Source: Petunia secreta
Lineage: Eukaryota; Streptophyta; Magnoliopsida; Solanales; Solanaceae
DNA: 64,000 bases
Reading direction: 5' to 3'
Assembly (NCBI GenBank): GCA_029990175.1
Contig: JARKIP010000203.1
Coordinates: 62,001-126,000 of the forward strand
The notes beneath the pieces were generated by a model. The model ran no database searches and had not been told where the DNA came from. It was given only the letters and a program-made list of their open reading frames with translations. Positions 1 to 9,754 of the stretch are shown piece by piece (positions within the stretch are counted from its first letter, which is position 1; each line of letters opens with the position of its first letter). The position numbers and the translations under genes were made by a program.

Positions 1-1674
1 AAACTGATGTATATACAAAATTAGTTGTAATCTAAAAGTAGAGCAAAAGAGGTACATGTTAATGGAATGAACGACTTCGCTATCGAGATCCACAAAGTAG
101 GTCGTTCTAATTTAAACCCCAAATCAACAGGGAATATCCAAATCAACGTGTTAGATGGAAAAGAAAATCGAACATACAAATTGTGCATGGTACATTCTAA
201 AAAACTTACCATTCAAACCCAGAAAAGTGTTGATCAGTTTCTGTTAATGAAAATTCACTGGACTTCAAAATTCAACTGCACATCAGCTTGCAATACCTAA
301 AAATAACCAACACCATCAATTAAGTAGCTTACAAGATTAGTAGCTCACTAGCAACTCGTAGTACCAATGCACTTCAAAAAATCCATGAGAGTGAAAAGAT
401 ATGTTCTATTTCTCAGCAATGGACTATGACATGATAACATGGAATATGAATGTTAGTCTTCCATTCTTGTTCTAAGTATTTCATATTTAACATGGCACAA
501 CAAGAAAAAGAAGCTGCAAAAGAAAGAAGAGGAAGTATAGAAGAACAAAGATTCAAGCATGTTGTCAATAATTAAAGTTTCAGCTATCCAAGTTAACCAT
601 GAAGAAAACTATCAGATCAATCAATTTCCTTAACAGAATGATTCTAATATCACAATTATTTCATAGGCTGAAGAATGATCTATTTAAATTAAATAAATAC
701 CTAAAATACTAGACAAGTTTAAGTGTGCAAAATTTTTTTCCAGATAAAACGCCAAGAGATCAAACAAAAATATTGCAGAAGTTTATTGTCACAACTAAAT
801 ATTTGAACCAGAAGAAACAAAAAATAAAATAGTTTAAATATCAAACTTACCATTCAAATCTACTACTCCTCAAGTGCACCATAAAATTAAGAGATTATAC
901 TAATTTTCAAATATCTATACATTGTATTGAAAATATACCATATATATTGGAATAAGGTCTTAGGGAAAGTAAACAAAAGATACCAAGTAGTTACGCACGG
1001 GGCGCCCGATGTCAAGGCTTGTGGAGCAATTATCAGAAATCACATAAAATATTTCAAATACTTAAAATTTTACGTCTTTATTTTCGAATCAGAACGAATA
1101 TATATACTACAAAGTTTTCGAATGGCAAATAAAATTCTCATATGGCAGTCCCAGTACTTTGTATTCTACAAATGCCTGTTCTTGTTCCCATTAACATGAT
1201 CAGAGATTTCGTAATCTCATTATAAATTTTTTCTCGATCTACTGTTGTCACAGTTACCCACTAATCTCATCTTTAGACGAAAATATTTGCATAAATTATT
1301 CCCATAAGTTGAATCCTAAGCAAAGTCTTAGTTGGGCAGAAAATAACTTGTCATTTCATAGCAACAATATGAAGCAGTAGTAGGCTTCAGCCTTCAAGCA
1401 AACCTCTTCAGACCACTTTATTAAATTGTAAATGAACATGCACAGACTCTACCTCTCTGTTAAAGGCCTTGATATTTTTCATAATATGAAAATCAACATT
1501 TCATGTTTTCACTGTAGTTATAGCAAAAGGTATAAATCTAAATAATCCTCACATATACACAGGTAATATAATAGTATGTGGAAGAGATATATTCGCGGGT
1601 AATATAAGAATGTATGTCACAAGAAATAACAGCAATAGAGATAACAGATAGAGGACTTTTGTCCATTAAAATAC
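1..1674. other. AT-rich sequence without a supported gene; possible introns of a minus-strand gene
   Basis: No ORF here looks like a known protein. On the minus strand two similar candidate splice donors (TTTGAATG followed by GTAAGTTT) occur near 205 and 850. This would fit introns of the gene that may start at 2019, but no exon can be assigned. No RNA gene or clear transposon end was seen. Confidence 0.3.
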
Positions 1675-2019
1675 CTTTGTCCTCCTCCTCGCGACTCCGC
1701 TACTTGCGTGACTGTTGTCATCCACCTTGTTAGTTATGCCCTAAAATCAAGATAATGCTGGAGTACGGTGACTATAAAGACAGTTTAAGCTGTTGCCTTC
1801 ACTAAAATACATGGATATTGAAAGCTCGTAACTTTCAATCCAATTAATCAATCTAAATAAGGAGCAGAGGAGACACGACAACACATAAAGCTCCCAAAAG
1901 CAAAATAGAAATGGAAAGAGAGTAGAAGAGCCCAGAGAGTGGATGAATTTCATGAAAAAATACCTTCCAAAATGTGTAGAGGAGACTGAATGGACGCGGT
2001 TGATGTATGGCTTGACCAT
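1675..2019 (-). CDS. Possible 5' exons of an unrecognised minus-strand gene
   Basis: An ATG at 2017-2019 follows a CT-rich leader and opens 18 codons (MVKPYINRVHSVSSTHFG) that run into a plausible GT donor at about 1963. A second candidate exon, 1725-1675, lies between an AG acceptor and a GT donor and continues the phase, giving RWMTTVTQVAESRGGGQR. The basic, serine-rich N-terminus matches no family I can name. Further exons would lie at lower coordinates or outside the window. The ORF through 1747-1963 reads intron sequence. This is a tentative gene start inferred from splice signals and leader composition only. Confidence 0.3.
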
Positions 2020-2837
2020 AGCTGAGAGGGGTCGCCGGAGTTAGGGTTCCGACGACCTTTTAAGCCTCGATCTACGGCGGAGCAGCAACTTTATGAGAAA
2101 ATGAAGGTGCAGAATGGAGAGAGGTTGACGAGAGGAGTCCATCAGTGTAAAATTTTTGGCCGGAGGGATGGTTGGCCATCGCCAGTGACGAAGCTCAAAC
2201 AATCGGTGTAGAATTGACAAATTTGGGAACTGATGAACCAAAGATGTGTATGGTGAAATGAGGATACATGGGAAGATATGTAAATATTTATACTAGAATG
2301 GGTACATAAGTAAATATTTATTTCAAAATGGGCATGCAGTGAAATGAATTTTATAATGGGTAAAAATATGTAATATTTTATAAAGTGTGGGTATGTGGTG
2401 TAAAAATTCTTTTTTTTCTTCGTTGTGCCAAAGAAGCCAATTTCAGCCCACAAGGGTTGAAGTTTACGTGTTCTACGCCTAAAAGTTCAATCCTTGTTGG
2501 ATGAAGTTGAACTTGGCTGAATTGCAAAATATGACACGGGAAGTAATGGTTTGTCAAAATGCCCTTAATAACAGAGGTTTAGCAAAAATGCCCTCCATTA
2601 GTTTAATGAAACTTATTCCGGACGAAAATACCCCTCACAACTAATAAAAAGACCCACAATATCCTCCATTCCTTTTCTCCATTCAAACAATCTCTAAACC
2701 CTAAAAACCTACAACTTTTACAAATTCCTCCATTGAAACGAAGATTCAAGGTTAGATTCCTTCAAATTCCAACTCTTTTACATTCATTTGGATAACCTTG
2801 TAGAAAATCTATGAAAATGGGTATCTTACACAGACTT

Positions 2838-3395
2838 CTTGACAATGAGCACCTTGCACAGACTTCTTGGCAATTGCGAAAACTGTAAGCCCTGTTGCAA
2901 TGGACAACTTGTCTTTGCAACTCTTGGCTATGCAAAGAGTTTAAGCTCTGGTGCAATGGCACCTTACACAGACTTCCCTGGCAATTGCTAAGACTTCAAG
3001 CTTTATTGTAGTGGCAAACTTGCAAAAGAAAGTCTCTGCAAATCTTGGCTATTTCCAAGAGTTTCAGCTCTGGTGCAATGGCACCTTACAAAGACTTCCT
3101 GGCAATTGCCAAGACTTCAAGCTCTGTTGTAGTGGCCAATTTATAGAGAAAGTCTCTGCAAGTCTTGGCTATTGCCAAGAGTTCAAGCTCTGGTGCAATG
3201 GGCACCTTGCACAGTCTTCTTGGCAATTGCCAAGACTTCAAACCTTGTTGCAGTGGGTAATTTACAGAGAAAGTCTCTTCAAGTCTTAGCTATTGCCAAG
3301 AGTTCAAGCTCTGGTTGCATTGGGTAATTTGCGAGAAAGTCTCCGCAAGTCTTGGTTATTGCCAAGAGTTCAAACTCTGGTGCAATGAGTGCCTT
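2838..3395. repeat. Left subterminal palindrome array of element A
   Basis: About nine diverged units of roughly 55-66 bp. Each carries a version of CTTGGCTATTGCCAAGA followed by a spacer ending in TGGTGCAATGG or TTGCAATGG. Orientation is the same as the array at 4860-5680 and opposite to the array at 3545-3865. Confidence 0.75.
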
Positions 3396-3544
3396 AACTA
3401 GGAAATCAAAGTGGAATCTAACTCAAGAAAAATAAAAACAAGATTGAATGAAAGTTACGTACATCGTCATTAAGGGTCAATTTATCACTGGACAAATCAA
3501 GTAACCAACTTCTTTTATCAATGGTAACACCACCCAAGTGATGT

Positions 3545-3865
3545 GACCAAATTCTCTGCAACTTTTGGCAATAGCCAACACTTCAAGGTCGGGTGGAAGG
3601 AAATAACTTGTAGGGGAAGTCTCTGAAAGTATTGGCACTATCCAATACTTTACGATCTGGTGTAATAGAAAACCTGCAGACAAAGTCTCTGCAAGTATTG
3701 GCAATAGCCAGGACTTTAAGATCTATGCAATAGACAACTTGCAGAGAAAGTCTCTTCAAGTCTTGGATACAGGCAAGACTTTAATCTCTGTGCAATAGAG
3801 GCTACTTGCAGAGAAAGTCTATACATTAATGGCAATAGCCAAGACTTTAAGCTCTGTGCAATGAG
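3545..3865. repeat. Right subterminal palindrome array of element A (inverted)
   Basis: About five units in which the palindrome reads TTGGCAATAGCCAA, with spacers such as TTGCAGAGAAAGTCTCTGCAAGT. The asymmetric loop and spacers show that it is the inverted counterpart of 2838-3395. Confidence 0.7.
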
Positions 3866-4859
3866 CAACAACAATATCTAATTGCTATTGTCAATAAGAA
3901 CCTTAAAATCATCACAATCAAGCATAAGAAGCAAAAAAAAATTCACAGGAACGTCAAATTTAATTCAACGATCATCAATCAAAATAGAAAAAACTTATAG
4001 ATAAGTGTATAGATAATAATTACCAAAAATAAATACAGAATAAAATAAATACAAATAAAAGATTAGGCAAAATAAAAATTACATTATAACACAAACTAAA
4101 GAAAAATAATAAAATAAATAAAACTTTTACAGATTTCCTAAATCTGTCTAGGACACAAAGAAGAAAGAAGGAAATGAAGGAGGAAGGAGAGAAGGAAAGG
4201 AAGGAGGAAAGAGAGAAGGAGACTGTTCCATGTGAATTGAGTTTAGGCAGGGGCAAAATAGTCCTTTCGCATAGTGAGGGATGATGTGGAGGGCATTTAC
4301 TTAAAACATTTGAAAGTGAGGGCAAATTAGTAAGACCAGTGCTTATGGAGGGCACTGTGTGAAATTTTTTGGTTGAACTTCATATCTTGGGTGAATTGCA
4401 AAAATATGCTACCAGAAGCAATGGTTTGCCAAATTGCCCACACTAACAGACGTTTAGCAAAAATGCCCTCATTAGTTTAATGAAACTTTTTTCGGACCAA
4501 AATACCCCTACAAACCAATAAAAAGATGCGCACAATCCATCTCCTTCCTTTTCACTATTCACGCGATCACAGCAACCCTAAAGACCCATTCCTTTCAGAG
4601 ATTGCTCTGTTCAAGCAAACGTTCACTGTAAGATTTCTTCAAATTGCTATTGAATTTTACTAACAATTTGATTAATTTCTTTATAATTTCATTTATATTA
4701 TGCTTAACTTTGGCTAAAATTCTATATAAACCAAACGAGATATGGTTTTTATTCATAATAATAAAAAAACACATGACATTAGATTGATCACAGTATTTAT
4801 AATATGCAGTTTCATAAAACATAATTAATCTGTATTAATTGCAGAAAGTGTATGAATTC

Positions 4860-5680
4860 TCTACTAGTCTTGCCTATTGTCAAGACTTTAAACACATTTG
4901 CCATGCAGACTTGTAGAGAAAGTCTCTAAAAGTCTTGGCACTAGCCAAGACTTCAAGCTCTGCTGCAGTTAGCATATGACACAGACTTTTAGTTATTGCC
5001 AGGACTATAAGCTCTATTACGAGGGTAAACTTCTCTTTAACTCTTGGCTTATTGCCAAGAGTTTAAGCTTTGTTGCAATTGGAAACTTGTAGAGACTTCT
5101 TGGCTATTGCCAAGACTTTAAGCCATGTTGCAATGAGGAACTTGCAGATAAAGTCTTTACAAGGCTTGGCTATTGCCAAGAGTTGTAGCTTCTGGTGCAA
5201 TGGGCATCTTGGAGAGACTTCTTGGCTATTGCAAAGACTTTAACCCTTGTTGCAATGACCTACTTGCAAATAAAGTCTGTGCAAGTCTTGGCTATTGCTA
5301 AGAGTTGCAGCTTTGGTGCAATGGGCACCTTGGAGAGGCTTCTTGGCTATTACCAAGACTTTAAGCCCCGTTGCAACGACCAACTTGCAGATAAAGTCTC
5401 TGCAAGTCTTGGCTATTGCCAAGAGTTGCAGCTCTGGTGCAATGGGCACCTTGGGGAGACTTCTTGGCTATTGCTAAGACTTTAAGCCCTGTTGCAATGA
5501 CCAACTTGCAGATAAAGTCTTTGCAAATCTTGGCTATTCCTAAAAGTTGCAGCTCTGGTGCAATGGGCACCTTGGGGAGACTTCTTGGCTATTGCTAAGA
5601 CTTTAAGCCCTGTTGCAATGACCAACTTGCAGATAAAGTCTTTGCAAGTCTTGGCCATGCCCAAGACTTTTACCTCAAGT
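4860..5680. repeat. 121-bp higher-order palindrome array
   Basis: TGGCTATTGC or a close variant starts at 5101, 5167, 5223, 5289, 5344, 5410, 5465, 5531, 5586 and 5652. Spacings alternate 66 and 55-56 bp, giving a two-palindrome unit of 121-122 bp. Each palindrome is close to AGTCTTGGC-TATT-GCCAAGACT. The units from 5220 on are nearly identical and those before 5100 are more diverged. The array lacks stop codons in several frames, which creates spurious ORFs on both strands. Confidence 0.9.
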
Positions 5681-5827
5681 CCAACAGAAAGGGCAACACT
5701 TTTACCCAGCATTCGCTTCCAATATACCATGATTCTGCTTCTATCTATGCGATCTGTGTACGAAAATCTAAGCATATCATTTGTATTGATTATGTGCAGG
5801 ATTAGTACTATGGAAACACATTGCATT

Positions 5828-6262
5828 TGCATAGCTTATAATGGGGAATGAGATTCAAACATCAGATACAGAAACCATGACATAAAGTTGATACTTGTTG
5901 AAGACGGTATAACCTACCAGGCATTTGAAAATGAAATTTGTAATGCTATAAGCATCAACACTGATGAAAGTGAAGCAAAGATAAGGTTGGACACGAATCT
6001 TGAAACGTGCAGAGGCATGATGGTAACAAATGATCAAGAACTTATGACTTGCATGTATCTGCTGAAGAATGATGACAATTTCAGAAAATCCAGCTTCATA
6101 GTAGAAGTTATTAAAATGAATGACATGTCAAGTAACAATACCACCACCACCACCACCACAAGTACATGCGAATTCTTTGTAATTGAAGCTGACCATAGCA
6201 TGGTGTTGCATCAAGAGGAAGGACAGTTGTTGATTATAAATATTTTTAAAAATCAAACGTGA
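5828..6262 (+). pseudogene. MULE transposase N-terminal fragment
   Basis: The reading frame runs NHDIKLILVEDGITYQAFEN and continues to a stop at 6262, about 130 residues. The pattern of a short basic lead, a GITY segment, then an acidic and hydrophobic stretch resembles the N-terminal PB1-like region that precedes the DDE core in plant MULE transposases. A Thr run is encoded by an ACC microsatellite near 6139-6160. The DDE core and SWIM zinc finger are absent. The track-style start at 5888 is a TTG; the open frame extends upstream of it. It is probably a remnant captured inside element B. The family call is from pattern recognition and moderately sure. Confidence 0.5.
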
Positions 6263-6783
6263 TTGGAAAGTTAATATTATCAATAAACTAAATTTTTGGC
6301 TATAGCCAAGACTTTACACTCAAACAGATAACCAATTCAATTTAACTTGACGCAAAGTCTTGGCAAAGGGTAAGACTTCCTACTGAAACTTATTTATCAA
6401 CTTTTATCTTAGAAATAATTAACTTGCCTTGAAGTCTTGCCATAGACAATAGTATTGACAACTAAATTTCCACTAAGTCTTGGCAAAAACATTACCAGCA
6501 CAACCCTCCACGAATTATTTATCAATTTTAAATTAATTATATATTATTAGACTTGGAATTAATTAACTAGAATTTAAGTCTTGCCTATTGGCAAGACTTT
6601 CCATCTAATCCCTTCACCCCACAACAACTAAAATGCGTTGAAGTCTTGCAATTGCTAACACTTCCATCTCATCCTATTCAAAACAACTCCAGTCTTTAAA
6701 ATAACAAAAATATCAAACATCCAAGTGTACTTGTTTACGTAAACATAACAAACAGAGTAAATATGAAACACACATAATTAAAA

Positions 6784-7301
6784 CTATTCATCGGCTTTCT
6801 CTAACTCTTTTGCAGTACTAAAAATTTTATTTGGACTACTACACGGATCATCTTGCGACGGAGGTAACGAACGAAAATTCGGAAATTCATCACCACATCA
6901 CATTTTTGCCTCTTCCTGGCACCTTCATCAGAAAATCTTGGTTGACTTATAAAATCATCCACCACATCTAAATGTACATGATCATGATCAGAAGATTCAA
7001 TATTCATTACCTGCAAAATTTAGAAAAATAACAATGACAACACATAATAACAAAATAATGAAACAATAATGAAAAGACCATATACAAAAATACTTCATAA
7101 ATTTAGATCACCCAACTCCATAAATTTGCCGAAAACTCCACCTTTCAACAACGTCAATTGCCGCTCCATCAAAAATTCACTAACCAAACTACTATACTTC
7201 ACATCACCACCCCAAGAACCTTTGGCATCAAACCAGTGCTCAAACTTTAAAATTGATCTCCTTCCTATAGGAACAAAAGATAGAATATGCATATTCAACA
7301 A
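6784..7301 (-). pseudogene. ULP1-associated (DUF1985-like) gene fragment
   Basis: The minus-strand exon 7301-7095 encodes a peptide with KFEHWFDAKGSWGG and LLKGGVFGKFMELGDLNL. This resembles the DUF1985 region found upstream of ULP1-type C48 peptidase domains in plant MULE-borne genes. After a short AT-rich gap with a TTTGCAG acceptor at about 7014, a second exon runs to TAG at 6784-6786. Within it the frame appears to shift by one base near 6900, giving an acidic tail ending KELEKADE. No His/Asp/Cys protease core is present. Its antisense position relative to the transposase fragment fits a two-gene MULE that has lost most coding sequence. Confidence 0.4.
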
Positions 7302-7499
7302 ATAAAATTACAAAAATAGTATGATAACAAAACAACAAGTAAAGACGAGGAAACATACAGTACGAAGTGCCATCATGAACTTATGATTAATATGCAGAAA
7401 AATTCCTATGTCACTACCATAATTCAAAGTCAACAGGCCAAAAGCAAAGACAACTGAAAAACACAGCAACAACTATAGAATGCATGACTGATGAAAAGA

Positions 7500-7960
7500 G
7501 CAAACTACAGAAAAAAGTCTCTACAACTATTGCCAATAGCCAACACTTTAAACTCTAGTAGGAGGGGCAACTTGTAGAACTAGTCTCTACAATTATTGGC
7601 AATTGCCAACACTTTTACCTATACTGCATTGAAAAACTTACAGAGAAAGTCTCTGCAACTCTTGGCAATAGCCAAGATTTTAAGTTCTGGTGCAAGGGGG
7701 ACCTTACACTGAAAATCTCTAAAAGTCTTCGCAATTGCCAAGACTTTTACTTCTACTACAGTGAACAACTTGCAGACAAAGTCTTTGCAACTCTTGGCAA
7801 TAGCCAAGACTCTAAGTGCTGCTGGAAGCGACAACTTACACGGAACATCTCTGCAAATATTGGCAATAGCCAAGACTTTAAAAGCTAATGCAATAACCAA
7901 CTTGAAGAAAAATTCTATGCAACTCTTGGCCATGACCAAGACTTTAAGCTCTAAACAATG
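7500..7960. repeat. Right subterminal palindrome array of element B (inverted)
   Basis: About seven units containing CTTGGCAATAGCCAAGACT or variants at roughly 60-66 bp spacing, with spacers AACTTGCAGAnAAAGTCT. It is the inverted counterpart of 4860-5680. The open frame at 7619-7939 on the minus strand reads through the array and is not a gene. Confidence 0.85.
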
Positions 7961-8649
7961 AGCAGAACAAAATCTAATAGCTATAACCAGTAAAAACTTT
8001 CAAATCACCGTAATCAACCAAAAACAAGCGAAGCTCAAACTTAGTTCAACGATCATCCATCCAAATGCAAAAAAAAAAAAAAAAAAAACTAACAGATAAA
8101 TATATAAACAATAAGTATAAAAATAAATTACAAGAAAAAATAAATACAGATAAATCATTAGCGAAATAAAAATTATATTTTAAAGAAAAAATAATAGAAC
8201 AAACATAAGAAAAACATACGAAAAAGAGAGAAAAACAAACCCGTAAATCTCCAGCACACTAAGAAGAAACAAGGAAAGAAACTGGGAAAGAGCGAAAGGA
8301 ATGCATTCAATGTGAATTAGGTTCAGTCAGGGGCAAAAGAGTCATTCTTCAGAGGGGTGGATGATGTGGAGTGCATTTACTTAAAACATATGAAAGTGAG
8401 GGCAATTTGCTAAGACCAGGGCTTAGCAAGGGCACGCAGTGAAATTTTTTGTCATATCTTCGTACCTTCAGGTATGAAGTTCAGCCCACAATGTTTGAAG
8501 TTCAGCTCACAAGGATTGAAATTTCAGAAAATGACAAAAAACTAAATATTTTTAAAAAGTGGCTCCAACTGTAAATGTGAGCTAAAAAGTGGCTATTCGT
8601 TCACTTTTCTAATTAAGCTGCAACAACCGCTAGAATATGGGGAGAGTGA

Positions 8650-9385
8650 GAGGGAAATTTTGATCAGTAGCCATTTTTGGACGCGTTCATTGGGACTATC
8701 CATCGTTTCAAAATTCATTGAAGAATAGCCAAAAATTCGCGCGCGCACTTAAACTCCATTAGCGTTGGAAAACACCCCAGACTTGTCCCATAACAAAAAA
8801 CTGGGGCTTTGAACAGAACTTGTTCAAAGCCAGTTTTGTTCAAAGCTCAAGTAATTTGTTATGGAACTGAAGAAGTCCCATAACAAAATAATCCCATAAC
8901 AAAATAATGGGACCTTTGAACAAACAAAATAATGGGACCTTTGAACATGTTTGTTCAAAGGTCCCATTATTTTGTTATGAGACTTTATTCCCATAACAGA
9001 GGTCCAATCAAAAGGATAAATCCCATTATTTTGTTATGAGACTTTATATATACAGCTTCAGTCCCATAACAAAATGTTGGGGCTGTGAACAAGTTTTGTT
9101 CATAGCCCCAGTATTTTGTTATGGGACTGAAGCTTTATACAAAGTCCCATAACAAAATGCTGGGGCCTTGAACAAAACTTGTTCAAAGCCTGTTTTGTTC
9201 AAAGCCCCAGTATTTTATACTGGGATTAGTTTACTGAAGCTTCCCAGTATAAATACTGGAGCTTTGAACAAGAGTTTTGTTCCAAGCCCCAGTATTTATA
9301 CTGAGATTTGTCCGGAGCTGGCTATTTCTCAGCGAATTTATTTTTGACGGCTATAAATCAATTAGCGCGCGCCAAACAGACCCCT
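8650..9385. repeat. Clustered long-hairpin element with GC-rich alternating ends
   Basis: At least four long inverted repeats share a common core (CCCATAACAAAAT, TGGGGCTTTGAAC and their complements). They lie at about 8778-8876, 8890-8985, 9054-9134 and 9139-9225, with a shorter one at 9238-9305. The best, 9054-9134, has arms of about 39 bp with few mismatches and almost no loop. The cluster is flanked by GCGCGCGC-type runs at 8739-8748 and 9364-9371, each beside a copy of a GGCTATTTTT-like motif in opposite orientation. That suggests a single fold-back or MITE-type unit. No coding capacity. Confidence 0.7.
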
Positions 9386-9526
9386 ATACGAAATTTTTAC
9401 AGAGTGAGATGTATACAAACCTTACCCACCAATATGGAGAGGATGTTTCTGATAGACCCCTAACTAGAAAAACCTTTGAGAAAAACACGTCTGGAAAACA
9501 GGAAGACTAATTAAGCTGGAAATGCA

Positions 9527-9754
9527 AATATGACCCTAATTCTAGTTTAGACTTTACCTGAGAATGACTATCTGAAAGGATTAACAAAAAAGAAAAAAAA
9601 AAGTAAATAAAGAAAGGAAAGCAAATGATTAAAAAAAATCAACGATTAATTTCCTTTTCCCTCCTTTTACAATAAAACCCAGCAAGGTTTTACACTGGTC
9701 GTTAACGGCGCCGGAAAATCCAATTTACTCCTGGAAAGTAATTTTGTTAAGGGA
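9527..9754. other. Upstream region of the capping enzyme gene
   Basis: Short AT-rich stretch with A-rich runs (9590-9650) ahead of the ATG at 9755. No convincing TATA box was identified. The leader near 9700-9754 has a GC-rich patch (GGCGCCGGAAAAT). Confidence 0.3.

Larger units (their letters stand above)
2519..4362. mobile_element. Non-autonomous Mutator-like element A (short copy)
   Basis: The left end at about 2519-2700 (GAATTGCAAAATATG, then GTTTAGCAAAAATGCCCTC) matches the left end of element B at 4392-4560. The right end at about 4230-4362 matches the right end of B at 8300-8445, including TTACTTAAAACAT, GAAAGTGAGGGCAA and GTGAAATTTTTT. The two ends are imperfect inverted versions of each other around GCAAAnnTGCCCTC. 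The interior is almost only palindrome repeats in two opposite arrays. No coding sequence remains. Assignment to Mutator-like elements rests on the gene fragments in sister copy B. Exact ends and target duplication were not resolved. Confidence 0.55.
4392..8445. mobile_element. Non-autonomous Mutator-like element B carrying gene fragments
   Basis: It shares both ends with element A, which it follows almost directly. In order it contains a left palindrome array (4860-5680), the N-terminal part of a MULE transposase (5828-6262), scattered half-repeats (6290-6670), a minus-strand fragment resembling the DUF1985 part of ULP1-type genes (6784-7301), a right inverted palindrome array (7500-7960) and the right end. 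Transposase plus ULP1-like genes are known together in Kaonashi-type MULEs. The catalytic core of the transposase and the protease domain are both missing, so the copy is not autonomous. Confidence 0.6.

Noticed and set aside
927..1199. 90-codon plus-strand ORF
   Set aside because: No recognisable domain, AT-rich composition with Tyr/Phe/Ile bias, and no promoter or splice context.
4020..4355. 111-codon minus-strand ORF
   Set aside because: Low-complexity Ser/Phe/Leu peptide from an A/G-rich strand in the right end of element A.
4860..5680. CRISPR-like regularly spaced palindromes
   Set aside because: This is plant nuclear DNA, the spacers are themselves conserved repeats, and the array sits inside a transposon with an inverted partner.
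5195..5832. Overlapping ORFs on both strands repeating LAIAK-type peptides
   Set aside because: They are read-through of the 121-bp palindrome array, which lacks stops in several frames. The same peptide appears on opposite strands because the repeat is palindromic.
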